DNA of 64,000 bases from an uncultured Pseudomonadota bacterium (GTDB lineage Bacteria; Pseudomonadota; Alphaproteobacteria; RF32; CAG-239), in NCBI GenBank assembly GCA_902799835.1, contig CADCCF010000004.1, forward strand, positions 86,032 to 150,031. The letters are read 5' to 3'. This document shows, piece by piece, positions 15,918 to 25,910 of the stretch (its first letter is position 1; every line of letters starts with the position of its first letter). Below the pieces are notes generated by a model that was not told the origin of the DNA, searched no databases, and was given only the letters and a program-made list of their open reading frames with translations. A program made the translations under genes and the position numbers.

Positions 15918-17062
15918 TATCGCGGCATCCTCATTCTCATTTGCGATTTGTTGACAGCAGCATTTTTGTCTTCCACTACCACCTTATCGCCAACTTTGAT
16001 TTTATCAGAAATAATCTCGGTTTGTTCATCATCACTGACACCGGTCTTTATACTGACTCTTTCCAATTTGCCTTTGTTCATCTTCCAGATTCCCTTGTCA
16101 TTATAACGCTTTACCTTTCCATCCTCATCGATAACATAAAATCTTAAAGCCTTATTAGGAACCAACATTGCACCTTGTTTTTCGGCAGTCACAATTTCAA
16201 CATTAGCTGTCATACCGGGTTTTATTTTCATATCTTTGTTATCAACACTGATAATCACTTCATAGGTCACCACATTAGATGTCTTTACCGGATTGTTGCG
16301 CACTTGCACAACTTTACCCTCAAAAGTTTCATCAGGAAAACTGTCAACTGAAAAATAAACCTTTTGTCCTTCTTGTACTTTGGCAATATCAGCTTCTACC
16401 ACCGAAGCCTCAATTTGCATTTTGGTCAAATCTTCCGCCACATTAAACAAAGTCGGAGTATTAAACGATGCCGCAACAGTTTGCCCCTCTTCAACTTCGC
16501 GCGAAATTACCACTCCGTCAACCGAAGATATAATTCTGGTATAATCAAGATCAATACGAGCTTGTTTCAATGAGGCTTCTGCTTGCTTGACCTGAGCTTC
16601 GCGCAAAGCTTTTTCTGCTACCGAATTATTATAGTCACGCTCGGCCGACTCCAGTTCTTTATCGGTAGAATATTTAGAAGTATTAAGTTTTTTGATTCTG
16701 TCCAGATGTTTTTTGTAGTAGGTTACATTGTTTTCGGTAACTTTCAACTCAGCTTTAGCAATATCCAAAGCCGCCTGTCTTTGATCAACTGCTGCTTCAA
16801 AAGTTTGCGGATCAATAATTGCCAAGAGTTCTCCTTTTTTTACCTTTGAATTATAGTCAACATAAATCTCGGAGATTATACCCGACACCTGAGTTCCGAT
16901 GACAACCGTCGAAATAGGATTAATTGTACCTGATGCGGTAATTTTCTGATTTATATCACCTTGCACCACTTGAGCAGTTACATAATCAGGATTATTTTTT
17001 TCACACCCTAATAACATTAAAAATGCCGCCAATGTTGCTGATAGTATATATTTTTTATTCAT
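15917..17062 (-). CDS. MacA-type periplasmic adaptor (membrane fusion) lipoprotein
   Basis: 381-residue HlyD/MacA-family adaptor linking an inner-membrane ABC pump to an outer-membrane channel. Barrel-sandwich (lipoyl) halves flank a coiled-coil hairpin (about 85-165), with beta-barrel and membrane-proximal domains after it. The N-terminus has a lipobox (LMLLGC, Cys20), so it is probably lipid-anchored instead of held by a transmembrane helix as in E. coli MacA. First gene of the three-gene operon. Exported substrate unknown; macrolides, siderophores and peptides are known for relatives. Confidence 0.88.
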   Translation of the reverse strand: MNKKYILSATLAAFLMLLGCEKNNPDYVTAQVVQGDINQKITASGTINPISTVVIGTQVSGIISEIYVDYNSKVKKGELLAIIDPQTFEAAVDQRQAALDIAKAELKVTENNVTYYKKHLDRIKKLNTSKYSTDKELESAERDYNNSVAEKALREAQVKQAEASLKQARIDLDYTRIISSVDGVVISREVEEGQTVAASFNTPTLFNVAEDLTKMQIEASVVEADIAKVQEGQKVYFSVDSFPDETFEGKVVQVRNNPVKTSNVVTYEVIISVDNKDMKIKPGMTANVEIVTAEKQGAMLVPNKALRFYVIDEDGKVKRYNDKGIWKMNKGKLERVSIKTGVSDDEQTEIISDKIKVGDKVVVEDKNAAVNKSQMRMRMPR

Positions 17063-17136
17063 TTCCGCACCTCATAAAAAACAAACAACCTATATTATAA
17101 TAAACGAAACAAATAAAAAAAAGTTTAAATTTTTTA

Positions 17137-17165
17137 TTGACTAAATATTTTTAGCTGTTTATATT
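17137..17165 (+). promoter_or_regulatory. Promoter of the small gene at 17215
   Basis: TTGACT (17137-17142), a 17-base spacer, TATATT (17160-17165). Confidence 0.6.
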
Positions 17166-17214
17166 TTTGTCTAAAAGAAATTAGTATGTATTTATTTATC
17201 AAAATTCATTTAAA

Positions 17215-17460
17215 ATGACAGAACAAGAAAAAAAGATGAAAGCTCAGATGACAGAGAGCATTAAAAAGGAACTTGCACGCACCAATCCCGATGTGCAAAT
17301 TACCAGCAGGTATCCTATCACAAAAGAAGACGAGCACAAAGAAAAGTACGATGCTCTGTACGGCAAAAGAGGATCACAAACAGTCCTCATCCTTCAGCGC
17401 AAAAGAGATTTCGCTCTAAAAGTGACCGATCATCCTGAGAACTACAAAAACGTCAAATAA
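17215..17460 (+). CDS. Hypothetical small charged protein
   Basis: 81 residues, not recognised. Highly charged and Lys-rich, with no signal peptide or membrane segment; the N-terminal third is probably a helix and there is a possible strand pair near the C-terminus (QTVLILQRKRDFALKV). It has a good promoter, no Shine-Dalgarno (upstream bases are A/T) and a strong terminator, so it is an independent single-gene unit like others in this window. It lies between the divergently read macA-type gene and the end of fmt. Confidence 0.6.
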   Translation: MTEQEKKMKAQMTESIKKELARTNPDVQITSRYPITKEDEHKEKYDALYGKRGSQTVLILQRKRDFALKVTDHPENYKNVK

Positions 17461-17471
17461 GCGTTTTCTCC

Positions 17472-17511
17472 GCCCCGTGATTGCAATCCTGCTTCACGGG
17501 GCTGAGTTTTT
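17472..17511 (+). terminator. Terminator after the gene at 17215
   Basis: GCCCCGTGA (17472-17480) pairs with TCACGGGGC (17494-17502), followed by TGAGTTTTTAT. Confidence 0.75.
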
Positions 17512-18409
17512 ATATAAAACTATATCCGCGCAAAAGTTCCGCCGCACTCATGACCTTTTTGCCTTGGCGTTGAATTTGCTCAACCAGCAAAGCTCCATCT
17601 TTACAACCGATCAGCAGATTTTCTTTATCCTGCCAAATCTCACCGACTTTTAAGCCTTTGTCATTAGCAACCACTCTGGTTTTCAGCAACTTAAATCTTT
17701 CGCCTTTATGTTCAAAATAAGTCGCCGGATAAGGATTAAATGCTCTGACTTTGCGTTCCAAAACCATAGCCGGTTGACTAAAATCAAGCAAACTTTCCGC
17801 TTTATCAATTTTAGCAGCATAGGTTACCAAACTTTCATCTTGTGCTTGTGGAGTAATATTATCCAAATCATCCAACACTTCCACCATCAGCTTTGCCCCA
17901 AGTTGTGCCATCTTATCATGCAAAATACCAACCGTCATATCTTTATCAATCACAATTTCGCCTTTTTTATACATTGCACCGGCATCTAAGGCTTCCACCA
18001 CTTGCATAATGGTAATGCCGGTTTTCTCATCCCCGGCCTCAATCGCCCGTTGCATCGGTGCTGCTCCTCTCCAACGCGGCAACAACGAGCCATGCACATT
18101 CAAACATCCTTTTGGCATTGCCTCAATCACTTTCTTAGGCAAAATCAAACCATAAGCCGCCACAATCGCAATATCGGCTTTCAGCTCGGCAAATTTTTGC
18201 TGTTCTTCATCAGCTCGCAAAGTTTTTGGCGTACGCACTTCGATATTATGTGCCAAAGCCCATTCGTGCACCGGCGATTTTTGCAATTCTTTGCCTCTGC
18301 CCGCTTCCTTTGGGGCTCGGGTATATACGCACACAATTTCATGTTTTTTACTCAAAGCTTCCACTGTCGGTACTGCAAACTCCGGCGTGCCTAAAAAAAC
18401 TATTTTCAT
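17510..18409 (-). CDS. fmt: Methionyl-tRNA formyltransferase
   Basis: Transfers a formyl group from 10-formyl-THF to Met-tRNA(fMet) for translation initiation. 299 residues, close to the usual 310. The formyltransferase domain contains the signature NVHGSLLPRWRGAAP with Asn104 and His106 in catalytic positions, followed by the C-terminal OB-like domain. The commonly adjacent def gene is not here. ATG at 18409 is followed directly by the expected MKIVFLGTPEFAV start. Confidence 0.95.
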   Translation of the reverse strand: MKIVFLGTPEFAVPTVEALSKKHEIVCVYTRAPKEAGRGKELQKSPVHEWALAHNIEVRTPKTLRADEEQQKFAELKADIAIVAAYGLILPKKVIEAMPKGCLNVHGSLLPRWRGAAPMQRAIEAGDEKTGITIMQVVEALDAGAMYKKGEIVIDKDMTVGILHDKMAQLGAKLMVEVLDDLDNITPQAQDESLVTYAAKIDKAESLLDFSQPAMVLERKVRAFNPYPATYFEHKGERFKLLKTRVVANDKGLKVGEIWQDKENLLIGCKDGALLVEQIQRQGKKVMSAAELLRGYSFI

Positions 18410-18585
18410 CTCGGTAAAATCCTTATATTTTATTCAGTTATCTTCTCTTTATCATCAATTATATTTTAACTCAATCTTTTTAAGCAAATTTAAAACATTT
18501 TTTGTTAGACTATTTGTTGACAAAATTTATAAAAAATGCTATTATCTTATTAATAGCATGATAAGAGTTTCCTGGGAGAACGATT

Positions 18586-20772
18586 ATGGTACATGTCAAA
18601 GGTGATAAAGCATACGAGGACGATGATACGACTGAAATCCCTTCTGCAACAAGGATTTTGGAAGATATAAGAAACGGACATAACAGCCTGCTTGAACCTA
18701 AATTTGATCCTGAAGCAAAATTTGAAAACAAACTTACATCTAATGATGAAATAGAAGAATTAATTAATAAAGAAGGTGATGCTCGCTGGCCTGAAAAGCT
18801 TTACACCCTTGATGATGAATTAATCCCTGAAGAGTTTCGCGCTGACGCTGAAAGTCCCAGCAATATATCAATTCAACGCAAATTGTTGGTTATCAAGGTA
18901 GAAAAAGACGATGATGGAGAACTAATCTATCACCAATATACTGAAGAAGCTGGAAAACTAGTACCGGCTGATGCTGAAGGGAAACCACTCGCTGAAGATG
19001 CTGAACCTGCCGAATGGGACCCTAAAGCTTCTCATACCCGAGGCATGAAACGTCATGAAGGTAATAGACATTGGATTGAAATAAATGATTTTGTCTTTGT
19101 TGGTAAAAAAGAAGATATTGATGAAGCTAAAGAAGATAGTGGAATCAAAGAGATCACCAATAAAACCGAAAAAGACAGCACATTTACTCACGAACTGCAA
19201 CATTTCCGCAATTCCGTTAAAATGAGTGAGATTTTCAAGGATAAAAATCCGCATGTCAGCATCAAAGATTATTATCGCCTTTGTTATCTTGATGAGGTAA
19301 GTGCAACTTTGGCCGCTGTTATCAAAGATAAAGATAAACCAGAAGCTGAACAATCCGAAATTACCAAAAAGATTTTAAATGAATTAAGCGGAACATTTCC
19401 TGATCTTGCAACTACGGACGGCAGAAAAGAATTACTTCAAACTGTTATGAAATATTGGAATAAAAATATTGCCAAATTATATGCCTCCTCTGCAGAGAAT
19501 AATGATCAATTTCGCAAACAACTCAATGATTATGTAGAAACCAATCCTTGGGGCTCTAATATTGCTGATGGTTCAGAGGATTATAAAGAAGCCGTTAAAG
19601 GAATGTTAGGAAACGTTGAAGGTGCAGACTTTAGTGCTGCCGCACTGGACGAAGATATGCCTGACCCAGTTAAAGAACATGAAGAAATCCTAAAAGATGG
19701 CGTATCTGTAAGTGATGGCGAAAACTTCCTTGATGAAATGGAAGACAAGGCTGACAAACTTTGTGAGGAACGTGCCCAATACGGATTTAATGAAGAGTTT
19801 GAACATCAATATCATGAACATCCGGAAATTGAATATACAAAAACCCCATTCACCTTTGAATCGCAAAGAGGTAATCCTTTTGATAATGAAGAAGCTAAGT
19901 TTTATAAAGAATTTTTCGAAAACATCTGCAAGACAAATAACGAAAAAGAAGATAAAGAGTACGATTTGGAATATGTTGAAAAAAGCTCTCGCCGCAGATA
20001 TGAAGTCGATTTGGTTCGTAAAAGCGGAGGCCGTATAGACAACACTACCAATATCAAGATTGACTCTGATAAAAAAGTAATTATGACCGCAACCAATGCT
20101 GACGGTACGCCAACTGTTTCTGATCAAGACAGGTTTAATGATTTAGCCGAATTGGCAGCTAAAAAGGGTGGCAACAAGATTAAATTCGGCAACATCCGTA
20201 ATCCTGAGTTCAAAGCTCGTTTGTATTTGGCTTGTATCACCCACAAACCGCCTGTTGCAATGGAAAATGCTCCTGATTTAGACAGCCTCCGTGAAAGTGC
20301 AAGCAAAGAAACAATATCTCAAATTGAAAATGCCCAACGTATAAATAAATTGAGAGAAACACTAGAAAGTGAAAAAGCTAGCGGTAAAGATAGAGATACA
20401 GCATTAAGTAATTTGGATACATACCGCGAAGATATATCAAATGGTATGGATTTTGCTAAATGGTATGAATCTAATAAAAAAGAATTATTAAAAGAATTGG
20501 TAAATGCAAAAGATGGTGATAAAAATTTGTTCGAAGGTGTTACTAATGACCGAGGTGAACTAGTTAACGTAAAACTAGCAGAAGGTGTTGATAAAGAAGC
20601 TGATAAAGAAGCTGTAAAAAATGCTTTAGAAAAATTCGATAAAAAACGACGCAGTGATTATATTAAATTCTTAAGCGAAGGCTCAAAAGATTATGATCAC
20701 GATAAAAAAGACAGTTCCGGCAAACCGGTTAAATTCTATCAACAAATCAAAGAGGCTAAAGGCCCTCGCTAA
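18586..20772 (+). CDS. Large charged protein with HExxH metallopeptidase motif
   Basis: 728 residues, highly acidic and charged, with no signal peptide or membrane helix. A zinc-protease-like motif is present: THELQH at 201-206, followed 31 residues after the second His by Glu237 (YLDEVSATLAAV), a plausible third ligand. Around 505-560 there is a stretch (DRFNDLAELAAKKG, then NPEFKARLYLA) that resembles the LPD7-like domains of polyvalent proteins in mobile elements; that resemblance is by eye. The rest is predicted helical and low in hydrophobics. ATG at 18586 follows GGGAGA. It could be a secreted effector or a polyvalent accessory protein. Function unproven. Confidence 0.6.
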   Translation: MVHVKGDKAYEDDDTTEIPSATRILEDIRNGHNSLLEPKFDPEAKFENKLTSNDEIEELINKEGDARWPEKLYTLDDELIPEEFRADAESPSNISIQRKLLVIKVEKDDDGELIYHQYTEEAGKLVPADAEGKPLAEDAEPAEWDPKASHTRGMKRHEGNRHWIEINDFVFVGKKEDIDEAKEDSGIKEITNKTEKDSTFTHELQHFRNSVKMSEIFKDKNPHVSIKDYYRLCYLDEVSATLAAVIKDKDKPEAEQSEITKKILNELSGTFPDLATTDGRKELLQTVMKYWNKNIAKLYASSAENNDQFRKQLNDYVETNPWGSNIADGSEDYKEAVKGMLGNVEGADFSAAALDEDMPDPVKEHEEILKDGVSVSDGENFLDEMEDKADKLCEERAQYGFNEEFEHQYHEHPEIEYTKTPFTFESQRGNPFDNEEAKFYKEFFENICKTNNEKEDKEYDLEYVEKSSRRRYEVDLVRKSGGRIDNTTNIKIDSDKKVIMTATNADGTPTVSDQDRFNDLAELAAKKGGNKIKFGNIRNPEFKARLYLACITHKPPVAMENAPDLDSLRESASKETISQIENAQRINKLRETLESEKASGKDRDTALSNLDTYREDISNGMDFAKWYESNKKELLKELVNAKDGDKNLFEGVTNDRGELVNVKLAEGVDKEADKEAVKNALEKFDKKRRSDYIKFLSEGSKDYDHDKKDSSGKPVKFYQQIKEAKGPR

Positions 20773-20811
20773 ACATTTGCTGATTATCATTTGATTTTTG
20801 TTGCAAAATAC

Positions 20812-20840
20812 TTGCAATGGCTCATATTTTTACCTAAATA
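20812..20840 (+). promoter_or_regulatory. hslVU promoter
   Basis: TTGCAA (20812-20817), 17 bases, TAAATA (20835-20840), 38 bases before hslV. Confidence 0.45.
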
Positions 20841-20877
20841 TGTAATAAGTTAATTTTACTAATGACAGGATAAAAAT

Positions 20878-21408
20878 ATGACAACAGTTCTTTGTGTACG
20901 CCGCGCAGGCGAAGTGGTTATGGCTGGCGACGGACAGGCCACCCTCGGCGAAGCCATTGTTTTCAAATCTCATTCTATCAAAGTTCGTCGTATCGGTAAC
21001 GGCAATATCATTGCCGGATTTGCCGGAGCTGCCGCTGACGGCATAACTTTGATTGAACGTTTAGAAGCCAAGTTGGAAAAACACGCCTATCAACTCAAAC
21101 GTGCCGCCGTAGAACTGGCCAAAGATTGGCGTATGGATAAATATTTGCGCCAATTACAAGCTTTTATGATTGTCGCTGATAAAGAAACTTCTTTAGTAAT
21201 TTCCGGCACCGGTGAAGTTATGGAGCCAGACGACGGCATTATCGGCATCGGTTCCGGTGGCAATTATGCCATGGCTGCCGCCAAAGCTCTTTATGATATT
21301 GACGGACTGTCACTTAACGACATCGCTCAAAAATCCATGAAAATTGCCGGTGATATTGATATTTATACCAACCATAATGTGATTATTGAAAGTATTAAAA
21401 ATGACTAA
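20878..21408 (+). CDS. hslV: HslV, peptidase subunit of the HslUV (ClpQY) protease
   Basis: Forms the proteolytic core of the HslUV ATP-dependent protease, which removes damaged and regulatory proteins. 176 residues, normal length. After Met removal the N-terminal Thr ([10 protein letters not shown]) is the nucleophile; AGDGQATLG and the [15 protein letters not shown] and GDIDIYTNH blocks are conserved. It overlaps hslU by eight bases (ATGACTAA), so the subunits are translationally coupled. Confidence 0.97.
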   Translation: MTTVLCVRRAGEVVMAGDGQATLGEAIVFKSHSIKVRRIGNGNIIAGFAGAAADGITLIERLEAKLEKHAYQLKRAAVELAKDWRMDKYLRQLQAFMIVADKETSLVISGTGEVMEPDDGIIGIGSGGNYAMAAAKALYDIDGLSLNDIAQKSMKIAGDIDIYTNHNVIIESIKND

Positions 21409-22708
21409 TTTTAGCCCGCGTGAAATCGTATCCGAACTTGATAAATATATCATTGGTCAAGATAACGCTAAAAAAGCTGTCGCTATTGCTTTGCGCAACC
21501 GTTGGCGCCGCATGCAATTACCCGACAAACTCAAAGAAGAAATTGTACCTAAGAACATTCTTATGGTTGGACCTACCGGTGTCGGCAAAACCGAAATTTC
21601 TCGCCGCTTGGCTAAATTAGCCAAAGCACCTTTTATCAAAGTTGAAGCCACCAAATTCACCGAGATTGGTTATGTCGGACGCGATGTCGAGAGCATCATT
21701 CGCGATTTGACTGAAATAGCTATTCACCAAACTCGCAAAGCCATGCGCAAAAATGTCTGTGCCAAAGCCGAGAGCTCAGCCGAAAAACGTATTATTGATG
21801 TTTTGGTCGGTGAGACATCCGGTGAAGAAACTCGTGCTAAATTTTTGGATATGTTGCGCAATCATCAGCTTGATGAGCGTGAAATTGAAATATCCTTAAT
21901 TGACAACACCCCCAATCAAATGTCCTCTATTGATATCCCAGGAATGCCCGGTGCCTCAATGGGAATGATAAGTCTGGGCGACTTGCTTGGCGGTAGCCAA
22001 CAAAAATACAAATTACGCAAACTTAAAGTAGCTGACGCTTATAAGCAGTTGGTTGATGAAGAATGTGATAAATTGCTTGATAATGATGCTATCACCGAAG
22101 CAGCTATCAAAGCTGTGGAAAATGACGGCATTGTCTTTATTGATGAAATTGACAAGATTACCGGCAAAGCGGAAGGTACGCGTGGCGATGTTTCTCGCGA
22201 AGGTGTTCAAAGAGATTTGCTACCATTGATTGAAGGAACTACCGTCACCACCAAATATGGTTCGGTCAAAACCGATCACATTTTATTTATTTGTTCCGGC
22301 GCTTTTCATCTTGCCAAGCCATCGGATATGCTACCTGAGTTACAGGGCAGACTTCCCATCAGAGTTGAACTCAATGCCCTCACCCACAATGATTTTGTTC
22401 GTATCTTAACCGAACCGGAAGCTAACTTGATTGAGCAATATGTTGCTTTGCTGGGAACTGAGAATTTTCATCTGGAATTTGCTCCTGAAGCTATTGAGAA
22501 AATTGCTGATATTGCCGTTGCTATCAATGAAAATGTCGAAAATATCGGTGCTCGCAGATTGCACACCGTATTAGAGATTCTGCTTGAAGATATCAGCTTT
22601 ACCGCCGCTGATAGAGATGGCGAAAATCTGACTATCACCGCGGCAATGGTCGAAGAAAAGCTGAGTAAATTCACGGTTGCTTCCGACCTGTCCAAATTTA
22701 TTCTTTAA
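21401..22708 (+). CDS. hslU: HslU, ATPase subunit of the HslUV protease
   Basis: AAA+ unfoldase that feeds substrates to HslV. With ATG 21401 it has 435 residues, as usual. Walker A is GPTGVGKT (57-64), Walker B is [10 protein letters not shown], with the I-domain between them and sensor motifs near [11 protein letters not shown]. An upstream in-frame start at 21386 inside hslV is less likely because the conserved N-terminus begins [20 protein letters not shown]. Confidence 0.97.
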   Translation: MTNFSPREIVSELDKYIIGQDNAKKAVAIALRNRWRRMQLPDKLKEEIVPKNILMVGPTGVGKTEISRRLAKLAKAPFIKVEATKFTEIGYVGRDVESIIRDLTEIAIHQTRKAMRKNVCAKAESSAEKRIIDVLVGETSGEETRAKFLDMLRNHQLDEREIEISLIDNTPNQMSSIDIPGMPGASMGMISLGDLLGGSQQKYKLRKLKVADAYKQLVDEECDKLLDNDAITEAAIKAVENDGIVFIDEIDKITGKAEGTRGDVSREGVQRDLLPLIEGTTVTTKYGSVKTDHILFICSGAFHLAKPSDMLPELQGRLPIRVELNALTHNDFVRILTEPEANLIEQYVALLGTENFHLEFAPEAIEKIADIAVAINENVENIGARRLHTVLEILLEDISFTAADRDGENLTITAAMVEEKLSKFTVASDLSKFIL

Positions 22709-22722
22709 TAAGGATTTTTCAG

Positions 22723-23808
22723 ATGCAAGAATTGGGCATTTATCTGCACTGGCCCTTTTGCAAAAGCAAATGTCCTTATTGTGACTTTTTTTCTCGTGTT
22801 GATAAAAAAATCAATCAAGATGATATTATCTCAAACTATCTGCGTCAATTGTGCGAATATCGCTCTTTAATTGGCGCCTACCACATTAAATCGGTGTTTT
22901 TCGGTGGCGGAACTCCCTCACTAATTACTCCGTATAATCTGGAACGTATCTTAAAACAAATTGATGATTTATGGGGGCTTGATACTTACACCGAAATATC
23001 TTTGGAAGCCAATCCCAACACCAATACACCTAATCTTTTTGCTTCATTACGTTCTGCAGGTATTAATCGCTTGTCGCTTGGCGTTCAGTCATTTAATGAT
23101 GATGAACTTAAATTTTTGGGACGCAGCCATAATTCAACTCAAGCTTTTCAAGCCATTGATGACATGCAAAAACATTTTGCCAATTGTTCAATTGATTTGA
23201 TGTATGCCCTCCCCGACCAAACTCCTCATTCTTGGCAAAAACAATTGCAGCAGGCTTGCCAACTGGGACTAAAGCACATATCACTCTACCAACTAACTAT
23301 TGAGGACGGAACGGTCTTTGCGTCTAAAAAAATTCAACTGCTGGAAGAAGATAAAGCTTCGAAGCTATATCTTTTAACAGAAGATTTTTTGCAACAATTC
23401 GGCTTACACAAATATGAAGTTTCCAACTATGCTACATCCGAATTTCAATCACGACACAATTTAATTTATTGGCAAGGCGGCGAATATATCGGCATTGGTC
23501 AATCAGCGCACGGCCGCCTTAAATTAAATAATAAATGGTTTGCTCAAACCGATAATTTAAAACTGGAAGCCCTAACACCTGAAGAACGAGCTGAAGAAAT
23601 GATTATAATGGGATTGCGTCTGACTGAAGGTATCGATAAAACACAATTCAATTCAATTTGTGGCTTAAATTTTGATAACTTTATCAATCAAGATTTTTTA
23701 GCTTCTGCTGTTGCTCAAGGTCTGCTTTGCCACAACGATACTCACCTTTTTGCCACTCGTAACGGCTTTTTGGTCTTAGATAAATTAATTGAAGGACTGT
23801 GCTGTTAG
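22723..23808 (+). CDS. hemW: HemW-type radical SAM protein
   Basis: 361-residue radical SAM protein of the HemN/HemW family. The cluster motif is Cys13-x3-Cys17-x2-Cys20 (FCKSKCPYC), followed by FFGGGTPSL. The N-terminus starts directly at the barrel without the extra Cys-containing region of true HemN coproporphyrinogen dehydrogenases, and the length matches HemW, a heme chaperone. AAGGA precedes ATG 22723; the gene is 14 bases after hslU, so probably the same operon. Confidence 0.88.
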   Translation: MQELGIYLHWPFCKSKCPYCDFFSRVDKKINQDDIISNYLRQLCEYRSLIGAYHIKSVFFGGGTPSLITPYNLERILKQIDDLWGLDTYTEISLEANPNTNTPNLFASLRSAGINRLSLGVQSFNDDELKFLGRSHNSTQAFQAIDDMQKHFANCSIDLMYALPDQTPHSWQKQLQQACQLGLKHISLYQLTIEDGTVFASKKIQLLEEDKASKLYLLTEDFLQQFGLHKYEVSNYATSEFQSRHNLIYWQGGEYIGIGQSAHGRLKLNNKWFAQTDNLKLEALTPEERAEEMIIMGLRLTEGIDKTQFNSICGLNFDNFINQDFLASAVAQGLLCHNDTHLFATRNGFLVLDKLIEGLCC

Positions 23809-24698
23809 TCATTAACTCCTATTGAACAAACCAAAAGCATTATCAAACCTAAAAAAAACAACATTGCCCAACCGGCTTTTTCCGACATATTACTACTTTT
23901 GTGACGTCGTGGCGACAAAACATAAACAAACAATGGAGCCGTCAATAACAATGTTATTACATATCCCGGATTGGGTGCCAATCGCAAAGCTAGAGTTTTA
24001 GCCACAATCAAAGCTGCCGAAAAACCTATAATATATATTCCGGTTTGCACAATTTGCGGCGCAAAAATTGCCTGCTTTAATTTCTTAACAGGATTATGAA
24101 CTACAAACAAAAGTAAATTATAGCATCCTGAAATAAAAGTAGATACCGTTAGATAATAAATCACATTATACCAGACATTTTGTTTCATAACCGCAATTTC
24201 TTTGGTAGCAATACTCATCAAAGCTAAAGCAATCACAGCCCATATCATATATTTTAAGGCTGCTTTGGTAATTTTGCTTTTCAACATATACCAATAGCAA
24301 ATGCAAAATCCCGCCAAACTTAAAATTAATGTTATAAATACATTCGCATCAGCAAAAAGTTTAACAAACTTTATCGGCGTTAAAATCCACCATAATATTG
24401 TAGTCAACAGTACACTTAACACCAATAATCTTGAGGTATTATCAGCACCAAATTTAGCTGAAGCAAAAAAAATATGCGAATCATAAACACCAATTAAAAT
24501 ACCTTGCAACAACAATAACCCCCAATTGCGCCAATCTTGCAATAACGGAATAAAAAACAAGACCGGAGCAAATAGAAAAGCAATGCCAAAACCTCGCCAA
24601 ATTCCCAAAACATAGCCGTTAATCTTTTTGTTCTGATTAACCAACATGTATAAGGCCATAAAAAATCCGTATATTAACCCATTGATAATCCACAGCAT
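23805..24698 (-). CDS. DMT/EamA-like integral membrane transporter
   Basis: About 297 residues with nine or ten membrane helices and a short cytoplasmic tail (SPRRHKSSNMSEK). The hydrophobicity pattern and length fit the drug/metabolite transporter superfamily, as two repeats of about five helices. ATG 24698 is preferred over GTG 24701 because GGAGAAA lies just upstream on the minus strand. The gene converges with hemW, overlapping its end by four bases. Substrate unknown. Two palindromes upstream (24751-24784) may be operators. Confidence 0.7.
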   Translation of the reverse strand: MLWIINGLIYGFFMALYMLVNQNKKINGYVLGIWRGFGIAFLFAPVLFFIPLLQDWRNWGLLLLQGILIGVYDSHIFFASAKFGADNTSRLLVLSVLLTTILWWILTPIKFVKLFADANVFITLILSLAGFCICYWYMLKSKITKAALKYMIWAVIALALMSIATKEIAVMKQNVWYNVIYYLTVSTFISGCYNLLLFVVHNPVKKLKQAIFAPQIVQTGIYIIGFSAALIVAKTLALRLAPNPGYVITLLLTAPLFVYVLSPRRHKSSNMSEKAGWAMLFFLGLIMLLVCSIGVND

Positions 24699-24701
24699 CA
24701 C

Positions 24702-25026
24702 TTTCTCCGTTTTTTTGATGTAATATCAATTAACCATTTTTAAAGCTTTAGGTAATATATTACCATTCACGGTATTATTATACCTTTTTAATGTTTTTTA
24801 AAACCCTAAAAAAGCTCGTTTTTGCCGAGTCGTTTTGCGAGTCGCCGACCTTTTGTTTCACATATTTATTTGTTAAAAAACAACATGTTATCCCCTGTGA
24901 AACATTAAAAAGTTTTTTGTATTTGGCAACATTTTAAAAATATGCTATAATGAACTTGTAGTGTTAATAGAAGCACCACAGAGTATTGTGAAAAAGAACT
25001 TTAACTTAAACTATGGGAGAAAAGCC
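24702..25026. other. Intergenic region between the DMT-like gene and flagellin
   Basis: About 325 bases without a gene. It contains two similar palindromes, GGTAATATATTACC (24751-24764) and GGTATTATTATACC (24771-24784), an inverted repeat GTTTCACA/TGTGAAAC (24855-24862 with 24896-24903), the flagellin promoter and a flagellin leader of about 70 bases. Confidence 0.6.
24923..24951 (+). promoter_or_regulatory. Flagellin promoter, sigma-70 type
   Basis: TTGGCA (24923-24928), a 17-base spacer and a perfect TATAAT (24946-24951). No sigma-28 or sigma-54 flagellar promoter was seen. Confidence 0.75.
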
Positions 25027-25851
25027 ATGTCTACTATTACATTAACTGCCAGTATGCGTTCTAACCTTGCTTCTTTGAAAGCAATTCAAGGTCAAATGGA
25101 CACCACTCAAACCAGACTTTCAACTGGTAAAAAAGTTAACTCAGCTATTGATAACGCTTCAAGTTTCTACCAAGCTCGCTCGCTGACCAATCGCGCTGCC
25201 GACTTGGATGGCTTGTTGGATAGCATGGGTCAAGGCGTTCAAACCATTCAAGCAGCTAACGAAGGTATTGAAGCCATAACATCATATATTGATCAAGCAA
25301 AATCTGTTGCAAACTCAGCCTTTGCTCTTGATCCGACAGCAACCGGATATGCAACCCAGTTGGGTGAATTTGAAGATCAGTTCAACGCAATCGTCGGTGA
25401 AATTGCCAAATTGGCCGGTGACTCCTCTTATCAAGGTATCAACTTGTTAAAAGGTGGTAAGTTGACTGTTATGTTCAACGAAAGCCGAACCAATAAATTG
25501 GATGTTCAAGGTGACGATGTTGTTGCTAAGATGGCAGCAGTAGGCTTTACTACAGCTGATTGGACTGATGCCGCTAGCGTTAACGCCAGCTTGGATGGTA
25601 TCGCAAAGGCCGTTGATTATCTTCGTGACTACTCTGCTGTTATGGGTAACAATTTCTCGATTATTGAAACCCGTCAAAGCTTTACCGAAGCTATGATTGA
25701 CGTCTTAGAGACCGGTTCAGATAACTTGGTACTTGCCGATATGAATGAAGAGTCTGCTAACTACCTGGCTTTACAGACCAGACAGCAGTTGGCTATTAAC
25801 TCTTTGGCTTTGGCTTCTCAGTCGGCCCAGTCGGTTTTGAGATTGTTCTAA
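25027..25851 (+). CDS. Flagellin
   Basis: 274-residue flagellar filament protein. The conserved N-terminal D0/D1 coiled coil is clear (NLASLKAIQGQMDTTQTRLS, STGKKVNSAIDNA) and the C-terminal D0 helix ends in NSLALASQSAQSVLRLF. The central variable domain is short, as in many alphaproteobacterial flagellins. The start is ATG 25027 after GGGAGAAAAGCC; upstream in-frame codons fall in the leader. No other flagellar genes occur in the window. Confidence 0.95.
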   Translation: MSTITLTASMRSNLASLKAIQGQMDTTQTRLSTGKKVNSAIDNASSFYQARSLTNRAADLDGLLDSMGQGVQTIQAANEGIEAITSYIDQAKSVANSAFALDPTATGYATQLGEFEDQFNAIVGEIAKLAGDSSYQGINLLKGGKLTVMFNESRTNKLDVQGDDVVAKMAAVGFTTADWTDAASVNASLDGIAKAVDYLRDYSAVMGNNFSIIETRQSFTEAMIDVLETGSDNLVLADMNEESANYLALQTRQQLAINSLALASQSAQSVLRLF

Positions 25852-25874
25852 ACTTGAAACTGCTTAAACACTTG

Positions 25875-25910
25875 GAACCCCGCTTGAACTCAAGCGGGGT
25901 TCTCTTTTTA
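25875..25910 (+). terminator. Flagellin terminator
   Basis: A 13-bp perfect stem GAACCCCGCTTGA (25875-25887) with 25890-25902, then TCTTTTTAA. Confidence 0.9.

Noticed and set aside
19690..20127. 145-codon minus-strand frame inside the HExxH protein gene.
   Set aside because: Antisense shadow of a long, well-started gene.
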